64,000 nucleotides of DNA from Lachnospiraceae bacterium. Its GTDB lineage: Bacteria > Bacillota > Clostridia > Lachnospirales > Lachnospiraceae. Where the stretch lies: the NCBI GenBank assembly GCA_015258095.1, contig JABZIV010000005.1, positions 8,393 through 72,392 on the forward strand, read 5' to 3'. The position numbers and the translations under genes are program-made. Position 1 is the first letter of the stretch. Each line of letters opens with the position of its first letter. The notes beneath the pieces were generated by a model that saw only the letters and a list, made by a program, of their open reading frames with translations, made no database searches and had not been told where the DNA came from. Shown in pieces: positions 14,609-23,340 of the stretch.

Positions 14609-16060
14609 ATGCTTTCTTTCGAAGATTTTTCTTTATCCTACGGGGAGAATGCCCCTGTGCTACAGGACATAACCCTCTCGATGAAAGAGGGGGAATGTCT
14701 GCTTCTTACAGGAGAAAGCGGCAGCGGGAAATCCTCCCTGATTCATGCCGTAAACGGTCTGGCTTATCAGTACTACAACGGAAAAAGCAGGGGGAAAGTC
14801 CTTTTTCAGGGAGAAGACTTGTCTTCCCTTCCCATTTACAAAATCGCCCTACAGATTGCCACCGTTTTTCAAAATCCGAAAACCCATTTTTTTAACATCA
14901 ACACCACAAGAGAATTGCTCTTTACCATGGAAAATATGGGACTGAACCGAGCGGAAATGGACAGGCGAATGGAAGAGCTTCTCTCCATTTTCCCCATTGA
15001 AAAACTGCTTGGGCGAAATATATTCGCCTTATCCGGAGGAGAAAAACAGATTCTTGCCCTTGCTTCCGCCTACCTCTCCGGCTGTCCCTTTCTTGTTCTG
15101 GACGAGCCCTCTTCCAACCTGGACGAAGGCTCCATTGCCGTCCTAAAAACCATGCTCCACACCCTGAAAGAAAAAGGGATGTCGATTCTTGTGGCTGAAC
15201 ATCGCCTTTACTATCTGATGGACTTCGTTGACCGGGTGGCCTTTTTAGAAAAGGGAAGACTCAGCGAGTTATTTTCCCGGGAGGATTTTCTGGCACTTCC
15301 GGAGGAAAATATTAAATCCATGGGGCTTCGCGCCAGGAGCAAACCAAGCCTTTCTCTTCCGGAATGGAAAAATGAAGGAGCGTTAAAATATCAAAAGGAA
15401 GAACACTGTGCTTCTTTTTCCTTTGGAAAGATTTACGGCATAGTGGGGGAAAACGGAATTGGCAAATCCACCTTTCTTCGCAAACTCAGCGGCTTAGAGA
15501 ACGAAAAAGGTAGCCATTTCTCTCTTTTTGGAAAAGAACTCAGAAAAAGACAACGTCTTGCTCTTTCCGCTATGGTTATGCAGGACGTGAATCAGCAATT
15601 ATTCGGAGATTCCGTAGAAGAAGAGATGGAACTGGGGAAATGTGGTAAGGCGACAAAAGAAGAACTCCTCAGTGCACTGGAACTTTCCGACTTAAAAGAC
15701 CGTCATCCCATGAGTCTTTCCGGCGGACAGAAGCAACGTCTTGCCCTTGCCGCAACCCTCTATCAAGAGGCAAAGCTTTTCTTCTTTGATGAGCCCACCA
15801 GCGGGATGGATCAGAAGAATATGCTTCGTATCGCCCGTCTCTTAAAGTCCGCTATTCGGGAGGATCGAATCTTCTTCATAGTGTCTCATGACTATGCCTT
15901 TTTACAGGAGGTGGCGGATGAGGTGGTGGAAATGGATTGTTTAACGGGAAAGCTCTCTAAATCGGATACCAAAAAACGAGAGATGCGGCAAAAGCCGAAT
16001 CTCTCGCTTTTTCATTCTCATCGAGTATCGCTCAAGTATCGTGCGGTATCTCGTTCATAA
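14609..16060 (+). CDS. ECF transporter double ATPase (A-A' fusion)
   Basis: 483 aa with two nucleotide-binding domains. First: Walker A 'GESGSGKSSL' (~32), 'LSGGEKQILALASAYL' and Walker B 'PFLVLDEPSSNLD'. Second: Walker A 'GENGIGKSTF' (~285), 'LSGGQKQRLALAATL' and 'LFFFDEPTSGMD'. Drives ECF uptake with the S and T proteins upstream. The last ~30 residues are odd: the DNA encoding them contains a complete terminator hairpin with a T-run (15977-16011) and a copy of the dispersed palindrome (16022-16053). The ancestral stop was therefore probably near residue 455 and this C-terminal tail is likely accidental. Confidence 0.9.
   Translation: MLSFEDFSLSYGENAPVLQDITLSMKEGECLLLTGESGSGKSSLIHAVNGLAYQYYNGKSRGKVLFQGEDLSSLPIYKIALQIATVFQNPKTHFFNINTTRELLFTMENMGLNRAEMDRRMEELLSIFPIEKLLGRNIFALSGGEKQILALASAYLSGCPFLVLDEPSSNLDEGSIAVLKTMLHTLKEKGMSILVAEHRLYYLMDFVDRVAFLEKGRLSELFSREDFLALPEENIKSMGLRARSKPSLSLPEWKNEGALKYQKEEHCASFSFGKIYGIVGENGIGKSTFLRKLSGLENEKGSHFSLFGKELRKRQRLALSAMVMQDVNQQLFGDSVEEEMELGKCGKATKEELLSALELSDLKDRHPMSLSGGQKQRLALAATLYQEAKLFFFDEPTSGMDQKNMLRIARLLKSAIREDRIFFIVSHDYAFLQEVADEVVEMDCLTGKLSKSDTKKREMRQKPNLSLFHSHRVSLKYRAVSRS
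15977..16011 (+). terminator. Terminator hairpin inside the 3' end of the ECF ATPase reading frame
   Basis: CGAGAGAT-G-CGGC (15977-15989) pairs with GCCG-A-ATCTCTCG (15994-16006) and is followed by CTTTTTC. Canonical Rho-independent form, but the frame stays open for another 54 bp. Confidence 0.75.
16022..16053. repeat. Dispersed palindromic repeat, copy 2 of 3
   Basis: Starts CGAGTATCGCTC and ends GTGCGGTATCTCG; related to 3444-3473 and 39735-39766. It lies inside the extended C-terminal reading frame of the ECF ATPase, just after its terminator. Confidence 0.6.
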
Positions 16061-16095
16061 CAAGTGGCGCAGGCGAAGCCTGAGACATCTTATTC

Positions 16096-19000
16096 TTATC
16101 TTCTTCTCTTTTTTCTATCTAAAAGATAGTAGAGCGCAAGACAGAGGCAACTAATCGCTGATGCAAATGCATACCAAATCATATGCGATGCATCGGCTGT
16201 ATGTACCTTTCGGGACTGTTCTCTTCGAAGCGCGCCCAAAACCTCTCCCAGACGTTTCAACTCTTTCTTTTCCGCTTCCGTTAAAGGACGCTTACGACCT
16301 TCTCCGAGAATTTCTCCGATTCTCTTTTCAATCGCTCGGATTCTCTCCGGAATCGTAGGAGCAGGCGGAACATTTTCACCGGGAGTCGGTGTCGGTTCCT
16401 CCGGTACATCCGGTACTGTCGGTTTATTCGGATCCTTTATCTTTTCTCCGGGGCCGCCCGGTGTTACAGGTCCTACAGGAATCGGCTTCGGTCTGTATCC
16501 GCCTCCACCTCCCGAATTTCCGGGACTGTATTGGTTATCAAAGAGAATTTCCTCTACCTCGGTGTCCTCCTTATAGATCTTCCGCTCTACAAGGAGATCG
16601 TAAATATTGTTCTCGCTTTGCTTTACGTTGAAGCTGACCTTGTATACGGAAGGATCATAGGTATAACCGATAAGTCCGTCATTTACCTCCTCCACAGTAT
16701 AGTTAAATACGCCGGGTTTGGTAAAATGCATGGTCGCAAAACTGCCCTGTCCGGCTCCCTCGAGTTCCACCATTGCCCTGTCCGGCATACTGCCTACCGG
16801 CATGGGCTGGTTCTCTTCCGGTTTTTCCGGTCGCATAAGGAAATGAAAACGGCTGTCCTCTTTCGGTTTCGTACCGGAAATCTTCTTTTCCAGCCCGATA
16901 TCTCCGGTACTTGGAAGAGGATAAAAGGTATTGGTAAACTCAAGGTCGTCTCCCGACACCAGAGCAAAAAGCCTTCCTGCGCTGAAGTCTCTCACGGAGA
17001 CTTTAATCTTTTTCACCGGCTTAGCATCATTTTCCACACCGGGATAGAAGCCGCTCTCCGTCACTGTATATTCATATACTCCGGGCTGATTAAACGTAAT
17101 GATTCCAAAGTTAATCTCTCCTCCGTCCGAATCAGGATTAGTCAGCGTCATACTGTCTTCCGTTCCGGCAGCTACAGGCATAGGAGGAGCTCCGTAAGAG
17201 CCGGGCACTCTTTCCAGCGTGAAAGAAAAGGCGTTTCGGATGTCCGGTTTCTTTAAACCGGGTGCTGCTGCCAGTGTTTTTTTCACTTTCAGCGGCAGTT
17301 CCAAGGATTGCACACGGTATAAGTTCGTAAAAGTAAGAGGCTTATCTTCCGTATAAAGGAGATCCGCGGTAAGTTGCTTGTGCCCTACGTCTTTTACCTT
17401 GATCGTGATTTCCTTTTCTCCCATGTCTATACTGCTGACACCGGGATGATTTGAACGATCCGTACTTTCCGTAACTGTAAACTTATATTCTCCCGGTCTT
17501 AGTAAACGTAAATCCTTAAAGACTACCAAACCGCCGTCCGGATCCGGATTCTTCAGCACAGTCGTTGCGGGGCTCCCGTCCTTATCCTGTATTTCCGTTC
17601 CGTCCGCTCTTTTTAGCGTAAAGCTGAACCACTCTTTTATGCTCGCCGGATGATCCGCCGTCAAATAATCATAGATCTTCCTTACCGGAATAGCAAAGAT
17701 AAGCGGTTTTACCAGACGATGGGTTGTTACGGCTTTTTGCATATCCGGTGCAGAATTTAAAGGAACATCATCTCCTTTAAATTTTGTACTATACAAATAT
17801 CCCGTATTACTGCTGATCTTGATTTCCGGCTCAACCTTATTTTTATCCGTCGAAGCGGTCATTTTGACATTGGCAATCAAAAGTCCTTCCTGATTTAGAA
17901 CAAATTTCTTTCCTAAAGCGGTAGTACGAAGGTCAAAAGCCACAGCCGTAATCTTCGATTTATCTACCGTATTCAGGCTTTCATTTTCATAATTCCATTC
18001 CTTCCAATCACTGCTGCCGTTCCTCGGGTTATTCGGGTTCGTATCTGTCCAATAGCCCGGATCATACATTGGCTTCCCAAGGTCCTTAGGCACCGTTTCC
18101 GGGTCTTCCTTCGTTGTATAGAACACTCTGGGTTTTAAGGTATCCGTGTTATTGGCTAGGCCTTTTACATAACTTTTTTTCATCAGCATGGTACTGATAT
18201 CCACGCCGTTAAAGTCTCCGTTTCTATCCTCCTTCTTCCCTAAAATGTCAAAGAGCAGCATATCCGTCGTTCTGGTTGTTGATTGTGCCTGATAAACAAG
18301 TCGCTGGGTATACGGATCTCCCATATAACTCACATTTTCGGAGAGATAAGTCGGATCGATTTCCGTGGAAACCCCGTTACTGAACGCTGCCTCCACTACC
18401 GTTACCGGACCGTAGTTCATCGTTTTTTCTATCACGGAAGTGGTGAAACGCGGATTTTCCTTTTCCGCTTCTTCCTTAATGTCTTTATAGTACTTCAACT
18501 TCTCTACACCCGGATTCTTTCCTCTTTCTTCCGAAATGTAGTTTCCGTTCCAAACCGTATTTTCATCCTTATTAACATACCCCAGCGTATTCTTAACCGT
18601 TCTTCCCCGGTCTAAAATATTTTCATAAGAATTCCAAAGGGTATAATTCACCTTCCAACCGCTACGGTTATGAAAAGAGCTCCATTCCTGTTTTGCTTCC
18701 GGAATTGCGAAGTCAATGATTAACATGGTCTGCCCGGAATTTTTCCAGTTTTTTTCTTCGCGAACCGTAAATTCACTCGGATCAAGCTTCTTCGAGGACG
18801 AAATCTCCCATCCGCCGGTCCAGGATCCGATTTCAACACTGTCCAAAATCACGCTGCATCCCGCAGGAAGGAGGTCATAGATAGTTCCTTTACCCACCAT
18901 ATATTTCTTGGTGTATTCCGGCCCCTGTAAGCTTGTCGGAAGACTTCCCGCATTAACGCCTTCCAAATGCACGTCGATACTCTGTCCGGCGGTTCTGGGA

Positions 19001-22000
19001 TAACTCGACGGAAAGCTGTCCGGATATCCTTCGGGGCGATCCACATACCCCTGGTTCACTTTCGAAAGAATAGAACTGATTTGTAAGGGAGTTAATGCAT
19101 ACCCCACCTGTCCCCAGTAATCTCCGATACGTTGACTCGGTAACGCTTTTTGCTTAGCTTCCGTCTTGTCATATTGCCTTATCTCGGCTGTCGCAGGCCC
19201 TGCAAGAAAGCTGATATTATAGTCATCCGTTCTTTCCATGGTTTTTTCTATATTTTCTTGCATCTCCGCAGTCGGGGTGATTTCCATCGTATAACTTGCA
19301 TCGAAGGCCGTTCTATAGTAGGGAGAATTCTGCACGAGCTTTAAGCCTACGATTCTATCCTCCCCTGAACCGAATACTTTTTTCAAGTCGAGCTGGTTCT
19401 TATCGGAAAGCGGCTTAGTATCATCTGCCGTAGCATGAGCAGAATATCCTGCTTCCGGATAGAACATCAACTGTCTTTGCGCATTGTATCGAAATTCTCC
19501 ATACTTAAACTCTACGCCGTCCTTCTTTTTCAGATACACTTCTACCGGCGGATAGTTATCCGCCCTGTCTCTCGGAGAAGCTTTGGGGTTAAACTTGACA
19601 AGTCCCTGACTTCCTGCCGCATCTACCTTTTCTACATCATAAACCGTCATGCTGTCCAGATAGATGCTGCTATAGAAGTAATCCTCCTTCTTCAGCTTAT
19701 AAGGAGTTCCTCTATAGACATCATTCGTTCCGCTATCGTGAGGAAGCCCGTACAAATCCTCTTTTGTCGTATCTCCTTCAACCCTTTTTTCATTCAAGGG
19801 GCTCGGATACCTTATTTTCGAGGAGAGAAGATAATATTGCCCATCCGTGATGGTCACGCCGGAACCGTTTTTCATAGCGGGATCGGGATTATCGTTTACT
19901 GTGTTGTACGTTCCTACTGCATCCATCTTTACATTTTCATTCTTTGCCGTATAATCCGCAGATACGGTAAAGCTTTTTACCCGGTTGGAATAGCGTAGCG
20001 GCGCAGCGGTACCGTCCTTATAGATAGTTTGCAAGCCGAAGATATCGAGGTAATTCCGTCTTCGGTCCACTCCGTATTTGTTAAGATAGAACTTTCCTCC
20101 TCCACCCGGGAGCGGGAACACGGTGAGGTCCGAATCGGGAGCCACATCAAATGTCCTTTCATGTCCGTCCGCCCATTTCTCCGTAAACTTAAGACCGTTT
20201 GTAAGATTAAAACCATCTTTATCAAATTTCGTCGGATTATGATCCCTTTCATCCTTCATTCTCTGGTACGGATAGCGGAAAAGCAGGGCATAAAGTCTTG
20301 AATTATACTTTCCTGTAAAAGAGTAGTTTTGTTCCGATAAATAAGGCTCATTATCCGGCAATCTATAGAGAGAGGGATCCTTGGAAATTCCTATCTGTTC
20401 TTCCCTTAGCGGGTTCACAAGATACCGGTCAGCTTTGGTCGGATCCGGATCCGAAGTCATATACTTTGCAATGTTACTATATCCGCCCTGTGCGAAGGTC
20501 TCGATGTTCGTTCCCCCGTCTTCGTTATAGATATAGTAATCCTTTCGATAGTCCATGGGGATATGTTTTGCCCCGACAAGTTCCCCTCCATCCGTCTTAG
20601 AAGGATCTATCTCGAACTTATAGGTAAAGGGCTGTGAACTTCCTCTTGCTCTATCCACCCTCACATACCATACCGCATAAAAATAATCCTTGGGGTCTCC
20701 GCTCGGCTTAGCGCCCCAGTCAGGATTCCAATGCGAAAGGTCTCCCCATGCGGGATCCCAGTTATAGAACATTCCTCCGTTCACATCGGCAGTACCGGGC
20801 TTCAAGCTGACCTTCGTTTCCTTTACTTCGGTTTCCACGTGAACGGAAAGCTCCTGTCTTGCCTTCTCTTCCGCCGATCCGCCATCCCCTATCTCCAGAG
20901 TGATAGGGAACTGATAGTTATACACCCCCTTGGGTTTCCCATCTACCAACCGATCTTCCACTTGCAGCATGGATGGCGTCATATTGTAGGCAAAATCCAC
21001 CTTTAAGCTGACTCCGCCCATTAATTCGGCATAGTTCTTTAAATGGAGGTAAGGCTCCGCTTTTCCATTGACTTCCTTCTTCACAATTTCATAGTTGAAT
21101 CGGCTTTGGCTATTCGTATTCGGTGCCTTTGCAATACCGTGGATAATTCCCGGCCTCTCCTTATATACCCAGTTCTCCCTGTTTGGGGAAACGTTGATTT
21201 TATTGTTTTCCCAATAGTCCGGAGCGCTTGGATTATCACTATGACCGTCTGTCCAACCTTTGAAGATTCGTGCCGGAACATAGAGGTGCACGGTACCTTC
21301 CCTATACTTGGTATTTTTATCCCCCTGCAAAATAAGCTCTATTCCCATTGTTGTGCCGTTCGTAGCATTGGAGCTTCCTTCCGGAGGAACAATCTTTAAG
21401 TCTTTCTGATCACGGGTCACGCCATTACTTCCGTCCGTATAGCTGTGTCCTGTGCTTGCCCTCGCAGTTCCCGCATTTGTATCGGGAATGTCCTTCCAAA
21501 AAGCCGAAAGCTGATGACTCAGCTCTCTTCTTCTTCTACTCCTTCCTCCGATCATGAAGGTACTAAAATGCTTCGCCGAAAAAAGAAGGTTCTCTCCTTC
21601 TTCCTTAACCGGGAGAATCTCTGTCGGATGTTCCTCGGAAAGGTGTACAATCTTCAGTTCTTCTTCAGCGGATGCTTCCTGCTCCGCTTCCGTTTCACTC
21701 AGTGCCTCCTTAATCTTTTCCGTTTTTTGAAGGGAGATTTCCACCTTCTTTCCCTTCTTAGGCTGCACTTCCTTCACTTCTCCGTTTATTTCACGGTAAA
21801 AAGAAATATCCACAGACTCTAAAACTTCTACTTCAGACTCTGCATCAGGATCTTCCTTTTTGAACTCTTTTTCCAGCTCTTTCTTCGCTTCCTCAATCTT
21901 CTCTTCCTCTTCTACAGGTTCCACCTTCATAAAGGTCCCTTCATAAAAGGTGCCGTCAGGAAAAGTCGCAGTTACGGTCAAATCCCCTGCCTGTGCACTA

Positions 22001-22527
22001 AAAGAAGACGCTTCCAGGTATTCCGCCTTCTCTTCTTCTTTTTTTCCCTCTTCAGAAAGCTTAGACTTCTCTTCCTCGCTAAGCTCTTCCTCGGATTTTT
22101 GTTCCGAAGAATCTTCTTTCTTCTTATCTTCGGATTCTATAGCCTCATTTCCGTCTTCAGTCAAAGAAAGCTCGGTCTTGTCCTTTCCGCTTGTCTCCTC
22201 TAAAGAGGATCCCTCCTCCGACTCTCCTGTCGTGTCCGATGAGACTGTCGTTTCGGATGTGACCGCTTCTTCAGGTCGATCCGTTCTTTCTTCCGTCTTG
22301 ACTAAAGCCTCCGTCTCTTCCAAAGACGGCTTCTCTTCGCCAAGCTCCAGATGACCTGCGATTTCTTTTGCATTTTCCTCTGCATAGGTTACAGTTTGAA
22401 CGCTTCCCATAAGCATCAAAAAAGTGAGGAAATATGCCATTCCCCTCTTTGCAAAATGCTTTCTTCTTACACGGCCGCGTGACAAACCGTTCCCGGAAAG
22501 GGTGTTTTTCTCTCTTTCCTTCATCAT
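16096..22527 (-). CDS. Giant SpaA/FctA-type cell-surface adhesin or pilin-like protein
   Basis: 2143 aa exported protein. Signal peptide of the long YSIRK-less type ('GMAYFLTFLMLMGSVQTVTYA', ~29-50), a very acidic Glu/Ser/Lys-rich stalk (~50-330), a large adhesive region with no family I can name (~340-1600), then three pilin isopeptide-linkage (FctA-type) repeats at about 1610-1741, 1742-1870 and 1876-2000, each with 'FSFTL'-like and 'YTVTES'-like strands. A Gly/Pro-rich spacer (~2001-2060) and a short helical segment precede the C-terminal membrane helix ('MIWYAFASAISCLCLALYY') and KKRRR tail. The sorting position reads VHTAD rather than LPXTG, while a textbook LPSTG occurs internally at 1871-1875. 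Start could be either of two adjacent ATGs; the second has the better spacing from GAGGAG. Confidence 0.88.
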   Translation of the reverse strand: MMKEREKNTLSGNGLSRGRVRRKHFAKRGMAYFLTFLMLMGSVQTVTYAEENAKEIAGHLELGEEKPSLEETEALVKTEERTDRPEEAVTSETTVSSDTTGESEEGSSLEETSGKDKTELSLTEDGNEAIESEDKKKEDSSEQKSEEELSEEEKSKLSEEGKKEEEKAEYLEASSFSAQAGDLTVTATFPDGTFYEGTFMKVEPVEEEEKIEEAKKELEKEFKKEDPDAESEVEVLESVDISFYREINGEVKEVQPKKGKKVEISLQKTEKIKEALSETEAEQEASAEEELKIVHLSEEHPTEILPVKEEGENLLFSAKHFSTFMIGGRSRRRRELSHQLSAFWKDIPDTNAGTARASTGHSYTDGSNGVTRDQKDLKIVPPEGSSNATNGTTMGIELILQGDKNTKYREGTVHLYVPARIFKGWTDGHSDNPSAPDYWENNKINVSPNRENWVYKERPGIIHGIAKAPNTNSQSRFNYEIVKKEVNGKAEPYLHLKNYAELMGGVSLKVDFAYNMTPSMLQVEDRLVDGKPKGVYNYQFPITLEIGDGGSAEEKARQELSVHVETEVKETKVSLKPGTADVNGGMFYNWDPAWGDLSHWNPDWGAKPSGDPKDYFYAVWYVRVDRARGSSQPFTYKFEIDPSKTDGGELVGAKHIPMDYRKDYYIYNEDGGTNIETFAQGGYSNIAKYMTSDPDPTKADRYLVNPLREEQIGISKDPSLYRLPDNEPYLSEQNYSFTGKYNSRLYALLFRYPYQRMKDERDHNPTKFDKDGFNLTNGLKFTEKWADGHERTFDVAPDSDLTVFPLPGGGGKFYLNKYGVDRRRNYLDIFGLQTIYKDGTAAPLRYSNRVKSFTVSADYTAKNENVKMDAVGTYNTVNDNPDPAMKNGSGVTITDGQYYLLSSKIRYPSPLNEKRVEGDTTKEDLYGLPHDSGTNDVYRGTPYKLKKEDYFYSSIYLDSMTVYDVEKVDAAGSQGLVKFNPKASPRDRADNYPPVEVYLKKKDGVEFKYGEFRYNAQRQLMFYPEAGYSAHATADDTKPLSDKNQLDLKKVFGSGEDRIVGLKLVQNSPYYRTAFDASYTMEITPTAEMQENIEKTMERTDDYNISFLAGPATAEIRQYDKTEAKQKALPSQRIGDYWGQVGYALTPLQISSILSKVNQGYVDRPEGYPDSFPSSYPRTAGQSIDVHLEGVNAGSLPTSLQGPEYTKKYMVGKGTIYDLLPAGCSVILDSVEIGSWTGGWEISSSKKLDPSEFTVREEKNWKNSGQTMLIIDFAIPEAKQEWSSFHNRSGWKVNYTLWNSYENILDRGRTVKNTLGYVNKDENTVWNGNYISEERGKNPGVEKLKYYKDIKEEAEKENPRFTTSVIEKTMNYGPVTVVEAAFSNGVSTEIDPTYLSENVSYMGDPYTQRLVYQAQSTTRTTDMLLFDILGKKEDRNGDFNGVDISTMLMKKSYVKGLANNTDTLKPRVFYTTKEDPETVPKDLGKPMYDPGYWTDTNPNNPRNGSSDWKEWNYENESLNTVDKSKITAVAFDLRTTALGKKFVLNQEGLLIANVKMTASTDKNKVEPEIKISSNTGYLYSTKFKGDDVPLNSAPDMQKAVTTHRLVKPLIFAIPVRKIYDYLTADHPASIKEWFSFTLKRADGTEIQDKDGSPATTVLKNPDPDGGLVVFKDLRLLRPGEYKFTVTESTDRSNHPGVSSIDMGEKEITIKVKDVGHKQLTADLLYTEDKPLTFTNLYRVQSLELPLKVKKTLAAAPGLKKPDIRNAFSFTLERVPGSYGAPPMPVAAGTEDSMTLTNPDSDGGEINFGIITFNQPGVYEYTVTESGFYPGVENDAKPVKKIKVSVRDFSAGRLFALVSGDDLEFTNTFYPLPSTGDIGLEKKISGTKPKEDSRFHFLMRPEKPEENQPMPVGSMPDRAMVELEGAGQGSFATMHFTKPGVFNYTVEEVNDGLIGYTYDPSVYKVSFNVKQSENNIYDLLVERKIYKEDTEVEEILFDNQYSPGNSGGGGGYRPKPIPVGPVTPGGPGEKIKDPNKPTVPDVPEEPTPTPGENVPPAPTIPERIRAIEKRIGEILGEGRKRPLTEAEKKELKRLGEVLGALRREQSRKVHTADASHMIWYAFASAISCLCLALYYLLDRKKRRR

Positions 22528-22929
22528 TACACTCCTCTGCTTCCCCTCGCTTTGTTTACCTCGGTAAACATTGATAGTACACTCCTCCCGCCTTCTCCTA
22601 TCAGAAGGATTTTTCCGAACTTTATTTCAGTAAAAAAGTTCCTGTCGGTTTATCGGCAAAACTTAGATATTTATTATACATAGGATTAGAGAATCTGAAC
22701 AAAATTTTCTACATTTTGCCTATCCTGTTTATTGAATAAAAACATTGAACTTTTAGAGCTTTTCCGAAAGAGCAAGAAAGTGACTTGAATTCTTCCAGAA
22801 GAAACCGATATACACTTCCACATTATTTTCCGTCGCATCACTCTCATATCCCCAGATTTTCCCCAGAAAGATATTTTATGTAATGTTATTTCCCCCTCCA
22901 AAAGAAACAGCTTTATCATCTGCAATTCC
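22528..22929. other. Leader/intergenic region of the surface protein gene
   Basis: No gene. Immediately upstream of the surface-protein start the sequence GAGGAGTGTA occurs twice (around 22530 and 22580 on the minus strand). An AT-rich zone follows (22660-22740) which should contain the promoter; I cannot fix hexamers with confidence. Confidence 0.5.
22554..22569. promoter_or_regulatory. Palindromic operator-like site in the surface-protein leader
   Basis: GTTTACC-TC-GGTAAAC is a perfect 7-2-7 inverted repeat lying 27 bp upstream of the surface-protein start, between two copies of the ribosome binding sequence. Could be an operator or a small RNA hairpin controlling translation; not recognised as a known box. 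Confidence 0.45.
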
Positions 22930-23334
22930 TTGGAGGAAGACGAGCGAAAGCTCCTTTATAATGCATTAGAAAATGAACGTCTCGGTGAGGTGATGGAATA
23001 TGCCAAGCACGGCTATCTCTATTTGGAAAAAATGAGTACCGAAAGAGCGACAGTCATCCTTTCCGAGGGCTTCCAAACAAGAATCGGAGAAAACGGCGCG
23101 GAACTCTCCGGCGGAGAAAGACAGCGACTTTCCATTGCCAGAGCCTTCTTAAAGAATGCTCCCATACTTCTCTTAGATGAAATCGCCGCGAATCTGGATA
23201 TTGATAACGAAAGAAAAATTCAGGAAAGCTTAAGCAGCTTAGAGACAAAAAGCCAAAGCCACATCATACAGCAAAAGAAGAACTCCTCGGTGCACCGGGA
23301 CTCTCCGACTTAAAAGACCGCCATTCGGGAGGAT
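22930..23334 (+). pseudogene. Mosaic remnant built from pieces of the ABC/ECF transporter operon
   Basis: An open frame of 127 codons (TTG start) encodes an unrecognised 45-residue head, then a slice of ABC ATPase containing '[14 protein letters not shown]' and Walker B but no Walker A. DNA comparison shows three imported pieces: 23063-23241 matches 12744-12922 (half transporter) with only a handful of differences, 23273-23324 matches 15655-15706 (ECF ATPase), and 23323-23334 matches 15854-15865. Order follows that of the operon with large internal deletions. It cannot make a working ATPase. It looks like the decayed remains of a second copy of the operon. Confidence 0.85.
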
Positions 23335-23340
23335 TCCCTC

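Noticed and set aside
16531..21822. Several long plus-strand open frames opposite the surface protein gene
   Set aside because: Shadows of the codon bias in the 2143-codon gene; basic, low-complexity translations without family signatures.
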